Shown here: positions 8,606-16,869 of the stretch, in pieces
Layout: each line of letters opens with the position of its first letter
Position numbering within the stretch: position 1 is the stretch's first letter
From: Zhongshania sp.
GTDB taxonomy: Bacteria; Pseudomonadota; Gammaproteobacteria; Pseudomonadales; Spongiibacteraceae
Direction: 5' to 3'
NCBI RefSeq assembly: GCF_029212375.1
Contig: NZ_JARGNU010000008.1
Coordinates: 89,344-153,343, forward strand
Length of the DNA: 64,000 bases
Translations under genes and position numbers: made by a program
Notes under the pieces: generated by a model
Seen by the model: only the letters and a program-made list of their open reading frames with translations
Database searches by the model: none
Told to the model about the DNA's origin: nothing

Positions 8606-9646
8606 TTAACTTTGCTGAAAGGTCGCGTAGTGGCTGCGACGCATAACTTGGGGTGAGCTGTGGTAATAGTCGCTGAAGGCGCGATTAAAGTTACTTGGGT
8701 GTTTATAGCCAAGTTGATAGGCAATTTCCTTCAAACTCATGTGGGTGTTGAGTAAATACTCTCGCGCCAGCTCCATGCGCACCTCCAGGCAGATTTGGCG
8801 AAAACAACTACCGGCCAGCTCTAAGTGTCGCCGCAAACTACGTGGGCTCATGCGCAGTAATTTGGCGGTATTCCCCAGTTGAAAATTGCAATCTTGGGGG
8901 CGAGCCATAAGTAGGCGTTTTACCTGAGGAACTATTCCGCCGCTGCGATAGCTTTCACTAAGGATCTGCTGCACGTGGTGGGAGCAGGCGATCATTGCCT
9001 GTTCATTGCCGCTGGGGATCGGCCGCTGCAGCCAGTTTAGCGGCAATGCAATAGTGTTGTAGGGCGAATCAAAATGCACAGGGCAGCCCAGTAGTTCGCC
9101 ATAGCGCGCAGCGTGGTCGGGGGTACTGCAACTGAGTTCAACATAGTCCGGCACCGCCGCCCGTCCCTCGGGCAGTATGCCCTGCACATAGCGCCACGCC
9201 GCGACACTGCACAGCTCCATAATTAGCTGCTCAATGGGCAGCGCATTCTTGGTGAGCTGAAAGCGGATTAAGGCGTGGTTTTCTGCGCGCTCAAGATGGA
9301 CCTTTACCAAAAAGCTAGCTTCGCTAAAGGCGTGGCAGCTGATATGGGTGGCTTGCTCGCAATTGCTGGCGGTGAGCATGGCATAGCCGAGTAGCCCAAG
9401 ATCGCTAAGCTGGGCGAGGTCGCCCAATTCCAAGGCAATCGCAGGCGCGTCTTGGCTGCGCAGGGCATTCAATAATACCAAGACGTTAACAAGGCTATTG
9501 CTACTTGGTGCCTGCCACCATTCATCGTCAATATTGCAGCGACGGCCGAGCTCGGCGCAGTCAATAGCGGGATAGCGATGTTGCAATAGGCGCCACAGAA
9601 CCCGCAGTAAACGGGCTCCGAGCTGTTCCATTTCAATTAATTGCAC
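8606..9646 (-). CDS. AraC-family transcriptional regulator (OruR/ArgR-type)
   Basis: A protein of 346 residues with the N-terminal effector domain common to OruR-like regulators and a C-terminal AraC double helix-turn-helix (about 250-340: LLRMSPRSLRRHLELAG and MSLKEIAYQLGYKHPSNFNRAFSDYY). It is transcribed towards the catabolic operon end and divergent from a second AraC gene. The start is uncertain: a GTG at 9646 and an ATG at 9631 are both possible and neither has a clear Shine-Dalgarno. It probably controls the neighbouring lipid or alcohol catabolic genes (inferred from position). Confidence 0.88.
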   Translation of the reverse strand: MQLIEMEQLGARLLRVLWRLLQHRYPAIDCAELGRRCNIDDEWWQAPSSNSLVNVLVLLNALRSQDAPAIALELGDLAQLSDLGLLGYAMLTASNCEQATHISCHAFSEASFLVKVHLERAENHALIRFQLTKNALPIEQLIMELCSVAAWRYVQGILPEGRAAVPDYVELSCSTPDHAARYGELLGCPVHFDSPYNTIALPLNWLQRPIPSGNEQAMIACSHHVQQILSESYRSGGIVPQVKRLLMARPQDCNFQLGNTAKLLRMSPRSLRRHLELAGSCFRQICLEVRMELAREYLLNTHMSLKEIAYQLGYKHPSNFNRAFSDYYHSSPQVMRRSHYATFQQS

Positions 9647-9670
9647 AATGAATAAACAACTATGGCCATA

Positions 9671-9713
9671 AATGATAAAACTTGACGGTCACTAATGATA
9701 ATACTTTTGGCGG
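9671..9713. promoter_or_regulatory. Direct-repeat candidate AraC operator
   Basis: AATGATAAAACTTGACGG (9671-9688) and AATGATAATACTTTTGGCGG (9694-9713) are imperfect direct repeats 23 bp apart, about two helical turns, in the 200-bp gap between the divergent AraC genes. AraC-family dimers usually bind such direct repeats, so this is a plausible shared operator. Binding by either protein is inferred. Confidence 0.45.
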
Positions 9714-9844
9714 CATAGGGGGACAACTTTAGGGCTGAAATTGCTAGTCTGCGTATGTGATATTGCGGCGCTCAAAAATGCCGCTCAATAATAATAGAGC
9801 GTGAAGTGCGCGCATGGCCGCCGCCGTGCGATAAGGAGGACGAA

Positions 9845-10858
9845 ATGCGAACGCCTACAGTATGCAAAGAGTATCTCGAAAATCTTTTGGAGTACCTCGC
9901 AGAGCGGGGTGTAAACGCCCGCCAACTGCAGTCGGTACTGCGCTTAAATCCGCTGACTCATATTACCGAGCACGGCCGCGTGCCCCTGCGTTTATTTGAA
10001 ATGACCCTCGACGCTGGCGCGACTTTGCTCAATGACCCCTGCTTGGGTGCTAATGCTGGCACCCACTGTTCACGCACGCCATGGGGAATCGTTGACTACC
10101 TTGGCATGAGCGCCGCAAATGCCCGCGAGGCATTGGATGGCATACAGCGTTACTCGCGCTTGTTGATCGACCACGGCGATATGGTACTGACTGAGATCAA
10201 TAGCCAAACCGCCTGTTTAAGTTGGCAGCAGGTATCGCGCCAGCAATCGGCGCCCCATGTTGTTGAGTTTTTCTTTGCCAATTGGTATCGCGTGAATAAG
10301 CCAATGCTCGACCGTGGTGATGCGCATCGTGAGGTGCACTTTGCCCACGCGGCTAACGGACGCGAACAGCAGCTTACGGAATTGTTTGAAGCGCCGGTGC
10401 AGTTTGGGAAAAAAGTAAATGCCGTGCATTTTGGCCGCGAATTACTCGATCAGCCCACTTTGTACCCTCACCCAGGTATTCACAAATCACTGGAGCAAGC
10501 AGCCCGTATAGAATTGTCGAATTTGCAGTTTGAAGACCGCCTGATTAAAGATGTGCGCGATTGCATCGCCGGCCAGCTTGCCGAGGGCGTACCGCGCTTA
10601 GAAGATATTTCGGCGCAACTTGGTATTGGTGCACGCACATTGCAGCGCCGTTTAAACAACACCGAAACCAGCTATAAAAGCTTGGTTGACGAAACCCGCA
10701 AGGCGCGCTCGCTGGGCCTTATTGCCCAAGGCGAAATGGCGTTGCTAGACATCTCTGCAGAACTTGGCTTTAGCGACCAGAGCGCATTTCAAAAGGCCTT
10801 TAAGCGCTGGTATGGTCAAGCGCCGGGCCGCTACCGAATGATGTTGCAGGCGAGCTAG
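9845..10858 (+). CDS. AraC-family transcriptional regulator
   Basis: A protein of 337 residues with the OruR-like ligand domain (arabinose-binding-type N-terminus: LLEYLAERGVNARQLQSVLRL) and a C-terminal AraC HTH (about 250-335: ISAQLGIGARTLQRRLNNTETSYKSLV, then AELGFSDQSAFQKAFKRWYGQAPGRYR). The ATG at 9845 was chosen because AAGGAGGACGAA directly precedes it; 13 extra upstream codons are open but lack a ribosome site. It is divergent from the other AraC gene and its stop overlaps the stop of the convergent histidine kinase gene. Its target is unknown; the catabolic genes at 1.8-8.5 kb are the obvious candidates. Confidence 0.9.
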   Translation: MRTPTVCKEYLENLLEYLAERGVNARQLQSVLRLNPLTHITEHGRVPLRLFEMTLDAGATLLNDPCLGANAGTHCSRTPWGIVDYLGMSAANAREALDGIQRYSRLLIDHGDMVLTEINSQTACLSWQQVSRQQSAPHVVEFFFANWYRVNKPMLDRGDAHREVHFAHAANGREQQLTELFEAPVQFGKKVNAVHFGRELLDQPTLYPHPGIHKSLEQAARIELSNLQFEDRLIKDVRDCIAGQLAEGVPRLEDISAQLGIGARTLQRRLNNTETSYKSLVDETRKARSLGLIAQGEMALLDISAELGFSDQSAFQKAFKRWYGQAPGRYRMMLQAS

Positions 10859-12222
10859 GGCGCTGAGTGTAGTTTATATCTCGGCTGAACTGGATGCGTG
10901 AAAATGTCCTTGGCGCGGGGCAGCTGTTGAGCGCCGCTAGGCAGCGGCACAACAAAGTGGGTTGCGGTGCCGACGGTTTCGGCTTGCATGCTTAGCTCGC
11001 CTTCCAACTGGTTTATTCGTCTTTGGATATTGAGCAGGCCGTGACCTTTGTGACCGGCCATGCCAAGCCCAATGCCGTTGTCTTCAATATGGGTAACGAG
11101 TGTGTTGTTACTGCAATCGACGGTAATCGTTAGCGTATCTGCCTCGGAGTGATTGATTACATTGGCAATAATTTCGCGAATGATCGAGACATAATTCTGG
11201 TATATAACATAGGGAAGCAGAGGATTACTTTGGGCGTCGTGCACCCAGTTTAAGGTGATGTCGGCGTCGTTAAGGCGGCGCTCACATTCATAGCGTAAGT
11301 CGGCGAGCATAACTTCTACTTCGGTATTGCGGGCGGTGAGACCATTCACAATGGTGCGCATTTCATTAATGGCAGAGCGAATACTAGCCTGCGCCGTGGG
11401 CAAATCTTTACGGTGTAGACCGGCGAGTAAGCTGGCGCCAATATTGTCGTGAAGGTCTTGTGCAATTCGCGCGCGCTCAGAGTCTACGCCGCGCTGGTAG
11501 GCGTCGCGGCTTTGTTCTGCGTGGGCCAGTATTTCGAGTAACTCTGCTGCTAAATCGAGGTCCTCTGGCGAGAATAATCGCTTGCCGCCCTGAGCGTAGC
11601 TAATTGCTAAGGCTGCGCGCTCGTCGCTGCCAGGTAACGCAAGTATTAAGCCGCTATCGGATAAGCGTGGCGCGGGAATATTTGCAATTACCTCGCAGTA
11701 AAGTGGATTAAAGCAGCGAGTTAATAAGGTTTGCCATAAGCGGTCTTTTTCATGGCTATTGCTGGCAAAGGCAATTTCAATAATATCCCCAAACCATCCC
11801 GTGCGATTTTGCTTAGTATCGCCTTTGAGTAGCCGCCACAAAAAATTGCGAACTGGTAGCCAGGTTAGGCCAGCGGCAATAACCGACAGACTGAGGGCTT
11901 GCTCTCCCTTGAGTTGAAGAGCGGCCACCATTAATAGGTCGACCAAAAATAAAATTACCAGTGTGGCAAGTGTACTCAGCACGCTGAGCCACCATTTTCC
12001 TAAGCCAAATAATCTGAATCGGCTTATACCTAACGCGAGGCCTAAGTAGAGTATTAAAAATAGCAAAAAACTATAGCCTTGGAGTTGCCCAGTTTGAAAG
12101 CCCAGCAGCTGCGGTAAAAAAATTAGCGCTGAAAAAACGGTGCTAGTCAGCAGCCACGAAAGCAAAAACCATTGCAGCGCCGCGCGAGCTATTGGATCGC
12201 CGCGGGTGTTGCGCCATTGCAT
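10855..12222 (-). CDS. Sensor histidine kinase, C-terminal part (HisKA_3 type)
   Basis: A 455-residue piece holding about four membrane segments (residues 15-145), a GAF-like linker, the NarL-type dimerisation/phosphoacceptor motif DSERARIAQDLHDNIGASLL with its His, and the ATPase domain (EIIANVINHSEA, EDNGIGLGMAGHKGHGLLNIQRR). It would phosphorylate the response regulator encoded divergently at 13214. The first Met lies inside the upstream frame of the N-terminal part (12143-13054). Reading through the T4 tract at 12223-12226 with one T fewer joins both frames into one protein of about 732 residues with continuous sequence (..HLKF-MQWRNTRGDP..). So this is either a frameshifted gene, a sequencing error or a coupled two-part kinase. 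Confidence 0.8.
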   Translation of the reverse strand: MQWRNTRGDPIARAALQWFLLSWLLTSTVFSALIFLPQLLGFQTGQLQGYSFLLFLILYLGLALGISRFRLFGLGKWWLSVLSTLATLVILFLVDLLMVAALQLKGEQALSLSVIAAGLTWLPVRNFLWRLLKGDTKQNRTGWFGDIIEIAFASNSHEKDRLWQTLLTRCFNPLYCEVIANIPAPRLSDSGLILALPGSDERAALAISYAQGGKRLFSPEDLDLAAELLEILAHAEQSRDAYQRGVDSERARIAQDLHDNIGASLLAGLHRKDLPTAQASIRSAINEMRTIVNGLTARNTEVEVMLADLRYECERRLNDADITLNWVHDAQSNPLLPYVIYQNYVSIIREIIANVINHSEADTLTITVDCSNNTLVTHIEDNGIGLGMAGHKGHGLLNIQRRINQLEGELSMQAETVGTATHFVVPLPSGAQQLPRAKDIFTHPVQPRYKLHSAP

Positions 12223-13054
12223 AAAACTTAAGGTGAAACTGCGCGAGCAGCGCCAGTAGTACGGGCAGGCGGCGGCCCACGATCATTGATTCAAACGCGC
12301 CTAATTGTTGAAGTGCAAACCACGCTATGGCCACCAAAATAATGGTTGGTGGAACCCAACTGGAACCGAGCTGTTTAGGGTAATGCCACAGCACGCAAAC
12401 TAAGGTGGCGGCAAACATCATTCCGCCTAAGAAATTAAGGTCGCTCAGAAGCCGAAACAGCTGGCCATCGATAGCCAGCTCACGAGTACTGTAAATTGCG
12501 GCTAGGCTCGCGAATAGCAAGGTGCTGCCGCCGCTGATGACCAAATAGCGGGCGCTGGCATCTTGCGTTTTGTAAGCGCCAACCGCGGAGCAAATTAACC
12601 AAGCCGCTAGCCCAACAAAAATTTGCACCCAAAAGGCGGCGGGTAAGTCGGACAGAGGGCGTTGGTTTTGGTAGCCAATTGGGTGAGCGAGACCGGCGTC
12701 GTCGATGAGCTTGAGCTGGGGCGATTGCAACAGTGTTGCAAGCTGGGATTGGCGCTGAGTGAACGACCGGTAAGCGGTGTAGCTGGGAAGATTGCCATCG
12801 GGTTCTTCCGTAAAATCGACTTGCTCAAGGGCCAGACTAACATCGCCGTCGCTTATGGCGACGATTCTGGCTCCCGCGCTTAATTGGGAATTGAGTGGCG
12901 AACTAGTAAGCTCAGCCGCGCCGTCGCGCCAGCGCCAATCGATGTTATGCCACACTGCCTGGCTGGCTAAAAAAGCGCAGTATGCCGAGAATAGTAAACC
13001 AAAAATTGTCGCAGCGCTTAGTAACGCAAGCGGCGAAATACGCAGCTTTATCAA
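12143..13054 (-). CDS. Sensor histidine kinase, N-terminal sensor part
   Basis: The first 277 or so residues hold an N-terminal membrane helix, a periplasmic PDZ-like loop (about 30-125: GARIVAISDGDVSLALEQVDF), and then further membrane segments (from about 140). The last 24 or so codons of this frame (..AQHPRRSNSSRGAAMVFAFVAAD) look like out-of-frame reading, because the alternative frame over the same bases encodes the hydrophobic segment that continues into the kinase. See 10855-12222. If the split is real, translation of the kinase part would depend on reinitiation at the ATG at 12222 inside this gene. The gene is divergent from the response regulator across a 159-bp promoter region. Confidence 0.7.
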   Translation of the reverse strand: MIKLRISPLALLSAATIFGLLFSAYCAFLASQAVWHNIDWRWRDGAAELTSSPLNSQLSAGARIVAISDGDVSLALEQVDFTEEPDGNLPSYTAYRSFTQRQSQLATLLQSPQLKLIDDAGLAHPIGYQNQRPLSDLPAAFWVQIFVGLAAWLICSAVGAYKTQDASARYLVISGGSTLLFASLAAIYSTRELAIDGQLFRLLSDLNFLGGMMFAATLVCVLWHYPKQLGSSWVPPTIILVAIAWFALQQLGAFESMIVGRRLPVLLALLAQFHLKFYAMAQHPRRSNSSRGAAMVFAFVAAD

Positions 13055-13092
13055 GAGTGGAATCTCGCGATTATTGTGATTGTGTTAGTTAT

Positions 13093-13110
13093 CCCCCCTG
13101 TATCGGGGGG
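13093..13110. promoter_or_regulatory. C6-N6-G6 palindrome, candidate LuxR-type operator
   Basis: CCCCCCTGTATCGGGGGG lies between the divergent kinase and response regulator genes. TTAGTTAT precedes it and TGTTA follows. Comparable elements with a 6-nt centre are at 13919-13934 and 34064-34079, all near LuxR-type regulators. A TATGCT sequence just downstream could be the -10 of the response regulator gene, which would place the palindrome over its -35 region. Confidence 0.5.
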
Positions 13111-13213
13111 TGTTATGCTGCGGTGCTTGCAGGCAGCATTGCTTATGGCCATGATCATATCACGGGTATGAATTTATACGCTTATTTCCCTTGGGACTCA
13201 TGCAGAAAAGTCT

Positions 13214-13852
13214 ATGGAATCTATTTTAATCGTCGAGGATATTCCCGAAGTTCGCCACTGGTTGGGCAGCGTGGCTGATGCCATTTTTGGCGCGGGCTAT
13301 GTCCATTTAACCGACAGTGTTCAGGGTGCTCGTGACTTGTTGCGAAATGTAGTACCCGATTTGGCGCTAATTGATATAGGCCTGCCTGACGGCAACGGTA
13401 TCGATATTGTGCGCGAGCTCAAACAGCTGTCGGCAGAAAGTATCTGCGTGGTGACCACAATTTATGATGACTCGGAGCATTTGTTTTCAGCCCTAAAAGC
13501 CGGAGCCGATGGCTATTTGCTAAAGGATGAATCTGAAGCGGATTTTAGTGCTCGGTTAAAAGGAATCTTACTGGGTCAGCCGCCGCTGTCACCCAGCATT
13601 GCACGGCGTATGTTGACCTTTTTTAGGCCTAGCGATGAGCTGAGTGTCAGTCTTACTGACCGTGAAAAAGAAGTGCTCAGTCTTATTGCCAGGGGCTATA
13701 GCGTAAAGCATTGCGCCGAGCTTTTAGGATTGAGTCACTATACCGTAGCCGATTATGTAAAAGTGCTTTACAAGAAGCTTCAGGTAAATTCTCGCGCCGA
13801 AGCCACCCTGCGCGCAATCGACATGGGCTTAGTTAATTCGGATGTTCAGTGA
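13214..13852 (+). CDS. LuxR/NarL-family response regulator
   Basis: A protein of 212 residues. The receiver domain (1-120) has the acidic pair in VEDIPEVRHWL, the phospho-acceptor Asp in LALIDIGLPDGNGI near residue 54, the conserved Thr region VVTTIYDD, and Lys in LLKDESE. The C-terminal LuxR helix-turn-helix spans about 145-205 (LTDREKEVLSLIARGYSVKHCAELLGLSHYTVADYVKVLYKKL). The partner kinase is divergent and split by a frameshift. C/G palindromes lie upstream (13093) and downstream (13919), so autoregulation and control of the following lipoprotein gene are likely but inferred. Confidence 0.93.
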   Translation: MESILIVEDIPEVRHWLGSVADAIFGAGYVHLTDSVQGARDLLRNVVPDLALIDIGLPDGNGIDIVRELKQLSAESICVVTTIYDDSEHLFSALKAGADGYLLKDESEADFSARLKGILLGQPPLSPSIARRMLTFFRPSDELSVSLTDREKEVLSLIARGYSVKHCAELLGLSHYTVADYVKVLYKKLQVNSRAEATLRAIDMGLVNSDVQ

Positions 13853-13899
13853 ACGTCGGTAGCGATGTTTATTTTGAAAATTCAAATCATCTTAGGCGG

Positions 13900-13954
13900 T
13901 TAGTTATAGAAATCTAAGCCCCCGATTCAGGGGGTGTTAGATTTCTATAACTAA
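13900..13954. repeat. 55-nt inverted repeat with C5-N6-G5 core
   Basis: The outer arms TTAGTTATAGAAATCTAA (13900-13917) and its exact complement (13937-13954) are 18 bp each. Inside sit CCCCC (13919-13923), GATTCA and GGGGG (13930-13934). It lies 47 nt after the response regulator stop and 42 nt before the lipoprotein start. No U-tract follows, so it is not a textbook terminator. The core matches the palindromes at 13093 and 34064, which suggests a regulator-binding site or cruciform as well as a strong RNA hairpin. Confidence 0.75.
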
Positions 13955-13996
13955 TTGCTATTCTCTTGCAATTCCTCCTCTTGCGAGTCTGAATCA

Positions 13997-14983
13997 ATGA
14001 TAAAAATTATCCCCTTGGTATTAATTTCTACTCTCCTGTTTGGCTGTGCTGGTGTCGGTACAAAAAAGCAGCTTGACCCCGTACTGCTCAGCAATGCCGA
14101 GGTAATTGCTGGTAAACGTCAGGTTTTATTAGGCGATTTCAGAGTTACCTTTATAACCTTTGATAAAAGTTCTGCTAAGTCAGAGAGCCCGATGTTTAGC
14201 TCAGACAGTGGCTACGCCAGAAGTACATTGCGAGCAAAATTGGTAGGTGTGCCCGATAGCGTAATGCAGAGCCTTACGGATAGCGCCTATCAAGATTTTG
14301 TCGCAAAACTAAAGGCCAATGGATATACCTTGGCAGATGGCAGCGTATTAGCGGCCAACGGTGAATGGCAAAAACTGGATACCGAGCCTAGCCCTAAGAA
14401 AATAGGCTCGTCATTTAAGGCTATAACCGGTGGCAGTCAAGAGAGTACAACGTTTGCACCGAGCGGGAAGTCGTTGATTAAATTGAACATTGCCAAGGCC
14501 ATGCCCTATCAAGTTTACTCTGCGGCCAATGAGGTGGGACTGCCGGTGCTCAACGTAAACTACACGGTTCACTTTGTGTATTTCGGTAGCGAAACGGATT
14601 ATAAAGCGAATACCTATACCGATATCAAAGGTGCCGAATACTCTGCGGAAGTCTCTGCTGGGCAAGGCATTCAAGTTGTGCCTGGCTCTGGCTTGGATCT
14701 GATTATGGGCGTAACCAGTACCTTCAATGACCCCAACGCCAAAGTGAGCATTGGTGCGCCAGTGGTTGTTCCCGGTCCGTTTGGTCGTAGCAACGACGCC
14801 ACCAGTGGTTTCCAGAAAGCAGCGAACACTTTCTCGGCAGTAGTCGGCATGGTAAGCGGTGGCGCGTCGTCGGCGAAAGATATTGATATCACTGCCGACC
14901 CAGATGTTTATGCCGCCAACGCTAAAAAGGCGCTGCTCGAGGCGAACCAGCGATTAACTAGTGCCCTAGCTGCGGCAAAGTAA
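13997..14983 (+). CDS. Putative lipoprotein of unknown function
   Basis: A protein of 328 residues. The ATG at 13997 gives a classic lipoprotein signal: basic start, hydrophobic stretch, and lipobox LLFGCAG with Cys at residue 17. An upstream TTG at 13955 is open but would bury the signal. The mature part is rich in Ser, Ala, Lys and beta-type sequence with no domain I recognise. It contains YAANAKKALLEANQRL near the C-terminus. It lies directly downstream of the response regulator and behind the 55-nt inverted repeat, so it may be the system's main output. Function unknown. Confidence 0.8.
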   Translation: MIKIIPLVLISTLLFGCAGVGTKKQLDPVLLSNAEVIAGKRQVLLGDFRVTFITFDKSSAKSESPMFSSDSGYARSTLRAKLVGVPDSVMQSLTDSAYQDFVAKLKANGYTLADGSVLAANGEWQKLDTEPSPKKIGSSFKAITGGSQESTTFAPSGKSLIKLNIAKAMPYQVYSAANEVGLPVLNVNYTVHFVYFGSETDYKANTYTDIKGAEYSAEVSAGQGIQVVPGSGLDLIMGVTSTFNDPNAKVSIGAPVVVPGPFGRSNDATSGFQKAANTFSAVVGMVSGGASSAKDIDITADPDVYAANAKKALLEANQRLTSALAAAK

Positions 14984-15087
14984 ATAGGCTATTCATTTAC
15001 TCATTATGCGGCTGACCTAAACATGGGCAGCCGCTTGGATTACGTGACTAAGCGCAGCGTCGGCTTGTTGCATTAGCTTAGAGAAAC

Positions 15088-15558
15088 TTACTGCTGATTT
15101 AGCTCTTCCCTAAGCTTTTTTCGAACCCCCATCAGCATCTTGCCAAAGGCGTTCTCGCCGCGCATGTCGCGGCCACTGCCCCAGAAGTAGTCATACTGAC
15201 TGACATCTTTAATTTCCATCTCGCCAGAATCCAACAGCAATTGGGCAACGTCTGCATGAGTGCGCGCTTTAATATACGAAGCGCGGGTCATATAGGTTAC
15301 GCTGTTTTTCTTCCAGTCTTTACGCTTTTGATGTCTTCTGCTCTTACCCAGCTTAGCTGCATCCGCAGGGTGAGCGGCCAAGCGAATTAGCTCGCGATAT
15401 GCGGCGTCGTCAAATTTCATCGCCTGATAGTAGTGCTCTACCGAAGGCCACTCGCAGCCATCCAGCTCAAAGCCACGTTTCGCGTAGGACGCCAATAGCT
15501 GGCTGGGATCATCCCGCGTAAGGGTGAGCAGCTTCTTCTCTTTTACATCAAACAGCAT
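15088..15558 (-). CDS. NADAR-family protein (YbiA-like)
   Basis: A protein of 156 residues. Family hallmarks are WPSVEHYYQAMKF, DAAKLGKSRRHQKRKDW, and the C-terminal FWGSGRDMRGENAFGKMLMGVRKKL. YbiA-type NADAR proteins are N-glycosidases that cleave early riboflavin-pathway intermediates, and other NADAR proteins remove ADP-ribose from DNA bases or NAD derivatives. The ATG at 15558 (MLFDVKEKK) was chosen; a longer open frame to 15687 adds a Cys-rich, unlike segment. It stands alone on this strand, convergent with the lipoprotein gene. Confidence 0.87.
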   Translation of the reverse strand: MLFDVKEKKLLTLTRDDPSQLLASYAKRGFELDGCEWPSVEHYYQAMKFDDAAYRELIRLAAHPADAAKLGKSRRHQKRKDWKKNSVTYMTRASYIKARTHADVAQLLLDSGEMEIKDVSQYDYFWGSGRDMRGENAFGKMLMGVRKKLREELNQQ

Positions 15559-15800
15559 AAGGCTTATCCAAATCAAACACCGGCAGAGCAAACAGTATAT
15601 AGGCTTCTGGCAAGGGAAGGTGGCTGTATTGCGAGCCACGTAAGCAGTCGTCCTAAAATGCAATTTTGGGGGCAGAGTCATGCGCACTTCAACACCAAAA
15701 TACCATGGCGCCTCATTCTGCCAGTATTGTCGTGTAGAGGCCTGAGTAGGCTGACCGTGCTATTCTGTTCACAAATTAATAAACGCTAAGGAGCGAGACC

Positions 15801-16460
15801 GTGCTTAAATGTGAAGTAATAGAACCGAAAGGCGCGCACGACGCGACCGTGATTTGGCTGCACGGCTTGGGTGCCAGCGGCCACGATTTTGTGCCGGTAG
15901 TGCCTCATCTTGGCCTGCCCGCCAATCACGGTGTTCGTTTTGTGTTCCCCCACGCCCCCGAGATACCCGTCACCATAAACGGCGGCATGGTCATGCCTGC
16001 GTGGTACGACATACTCGCTATGTCGATAGAACGCGAAATTGACCTAGTGCAAATAGAATCATCGGCCGCCGCTGTGGGCGAATTAATACAGCGCGAATTA
16101 GATGCCGGCATAGCGAGCGAACGCATCGTGTTGGCGGGCTTTAGTCAGGGCGGCGCCGTGGTCTACCATGCGGCACTTTCTTATCCCAAGCCCTTGGCGG
16201 GCTTGCTAACCATGTCTACCTATTTTGCCACCGCCAAAGAAGTGAAGCTCTCAGCGGCCAACAAAGCGCTGCCAATCCATATTTTTCATGGCACCCAAGA
16301 CCCTATGGTGCAAGAAACGATGGGCCATACCGCCAATCAAGTTTTGCAAAGCATGGGCTTTAAGCCCAAATACCGCAGTTATCCCATGCAGCACGAAGTC
16401 TGCGGCGAGGAAATTGCCGATATTGGCAGCAGTCTTAAAGAATGGCTAAGGCTGGCTTAG
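15801..16460 (+). CDS. Carboxylesterase/phospholipase family alpha/beta hydrolase
   Basis: A small serine hydrolase of 219 residues, of the acyl-protein thioesterase/carboxylesterase type. Visible are the oxyanion region WLHGLGASGHDF, the nucleophile elbow GFSQGGAV near residues 113-120, the acid in HGTQDPMV and the His in PMQHEVCGEE. No signal peptide is seen, so it is cytoplasmic. The GTG start at 15801 is supported by AAGGAGCGAGACC. It is probably monocistronic, followed by an inverted repeat (16480-16512) and the tRNA gene. It hydrolyses short esters or thioesters; the natural substrate is unknown. Confidence 0.92.
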   Translation: MLKCEVIEPKGAHDATVIWLHGLGASGHDFVPVVPHLGLPANHGVRFVFPHAPEIPVTINGGMVMPAWYDILAMSIEREIDLVQIESSAAAVGELIQRELDAGIASERIVLAGFSQGGAVVYHAALSYPKPLAGLLTMSTYFATAKEVKLSAANKALPIHIFHGTQDPMVQETMGHTANQVLQSMGFKPKYRSYPMQHEVCGEEIADIGSSLKEWLRLA

Positions 16461-16479
16461 GCAGATGGCTAGATAATAT

Positions 16480-16512
16480 GGCCTCAATTTGGTCTCAAAA
16501 CCAATTTAGGCC
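16480..16512 (+). terminator. Hairpin after the carboxylesterase gene
   Basis: GGCCTCAATTTGGT pairs imperfectly with ACCAATTTAGGCC around CTCAAA, 20 nt after the esterase stop. No strong U-tract follows, so termination here is only likely. Confidence 0.4.
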
Positions 16513-16541
16513 AATATTGGCAAGTAAATGACGGAGGTCGA

Positions 16542-16570
16542 TTGAGGCGGGAAACCCTCTCTGTTATAGT
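16542..16570 (+). promoter_or_regulatory. Promoter of the tRNA-Arg gene
   Basis: A -35 box TTGAGG (16542-16547) and a -10 box TATAGT (16565-16570) are separated by exactly 17 bp. A GC-rich discriminator (GTCGCGC) follows, as expected of stringently controlled stable-RNA promoters. The expected start is near 16577, 20 nt before the mature tRNA. Confidence 0.65.
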
Positions 16571-16596
16571 GTCGCGCTTCGTGAAGTACCCATTTT

Positions 16597-16673
<77 letters not shown>

Positions 16674-16677
16674 AAAC

Positions 16678-16707
16678 CAAAAAAGCCGGCCTTGTGCCGG
16701 CTTTTTT
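16678..16707 (+). terminator. Intrinsic terminator of tRNA-Arg
   Basis: AAAAAGCCGGC pairs with GCCGGCTTTTTT around CTTGT, starting 5 nt after the CCA end. The hairpin and its downstream flank are duplicated at 16870-16916. Confidence 0.85.
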
Positions 16708-16808
16708 GGTTTTGGTTTGCTTGATCGGTGAGGACCTCTCTAGGTTCGATAAATTGTGCCCACGGCGCAATTTAAACAAGGAGCGGAGCGACGCAGCCCC
16801 GAAGGGGG

Positions 16809-16832
16809 CAAAACAGCCCCAAGGCTGTTTTG
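16809..16832. repeat. Perfect 10-bp hairpin in non-coding stretch
   Basis: CAAAACAGCC and GGCTGTTTTG pair perfectly around the loop CCAA. The element sits between the two copies of the tRNA terminator and could act as a weak terminator in both directions. The whole stretch 16708-17162 holds no convincing gene; the open frames on its minus strand are antisense to tRNA and terminator sequences. Confidence 0.55.
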
Positions 16833-16869
16833 ATTAATCCTCGCCCGCCGCGTGCGCATAACTCAGTTA

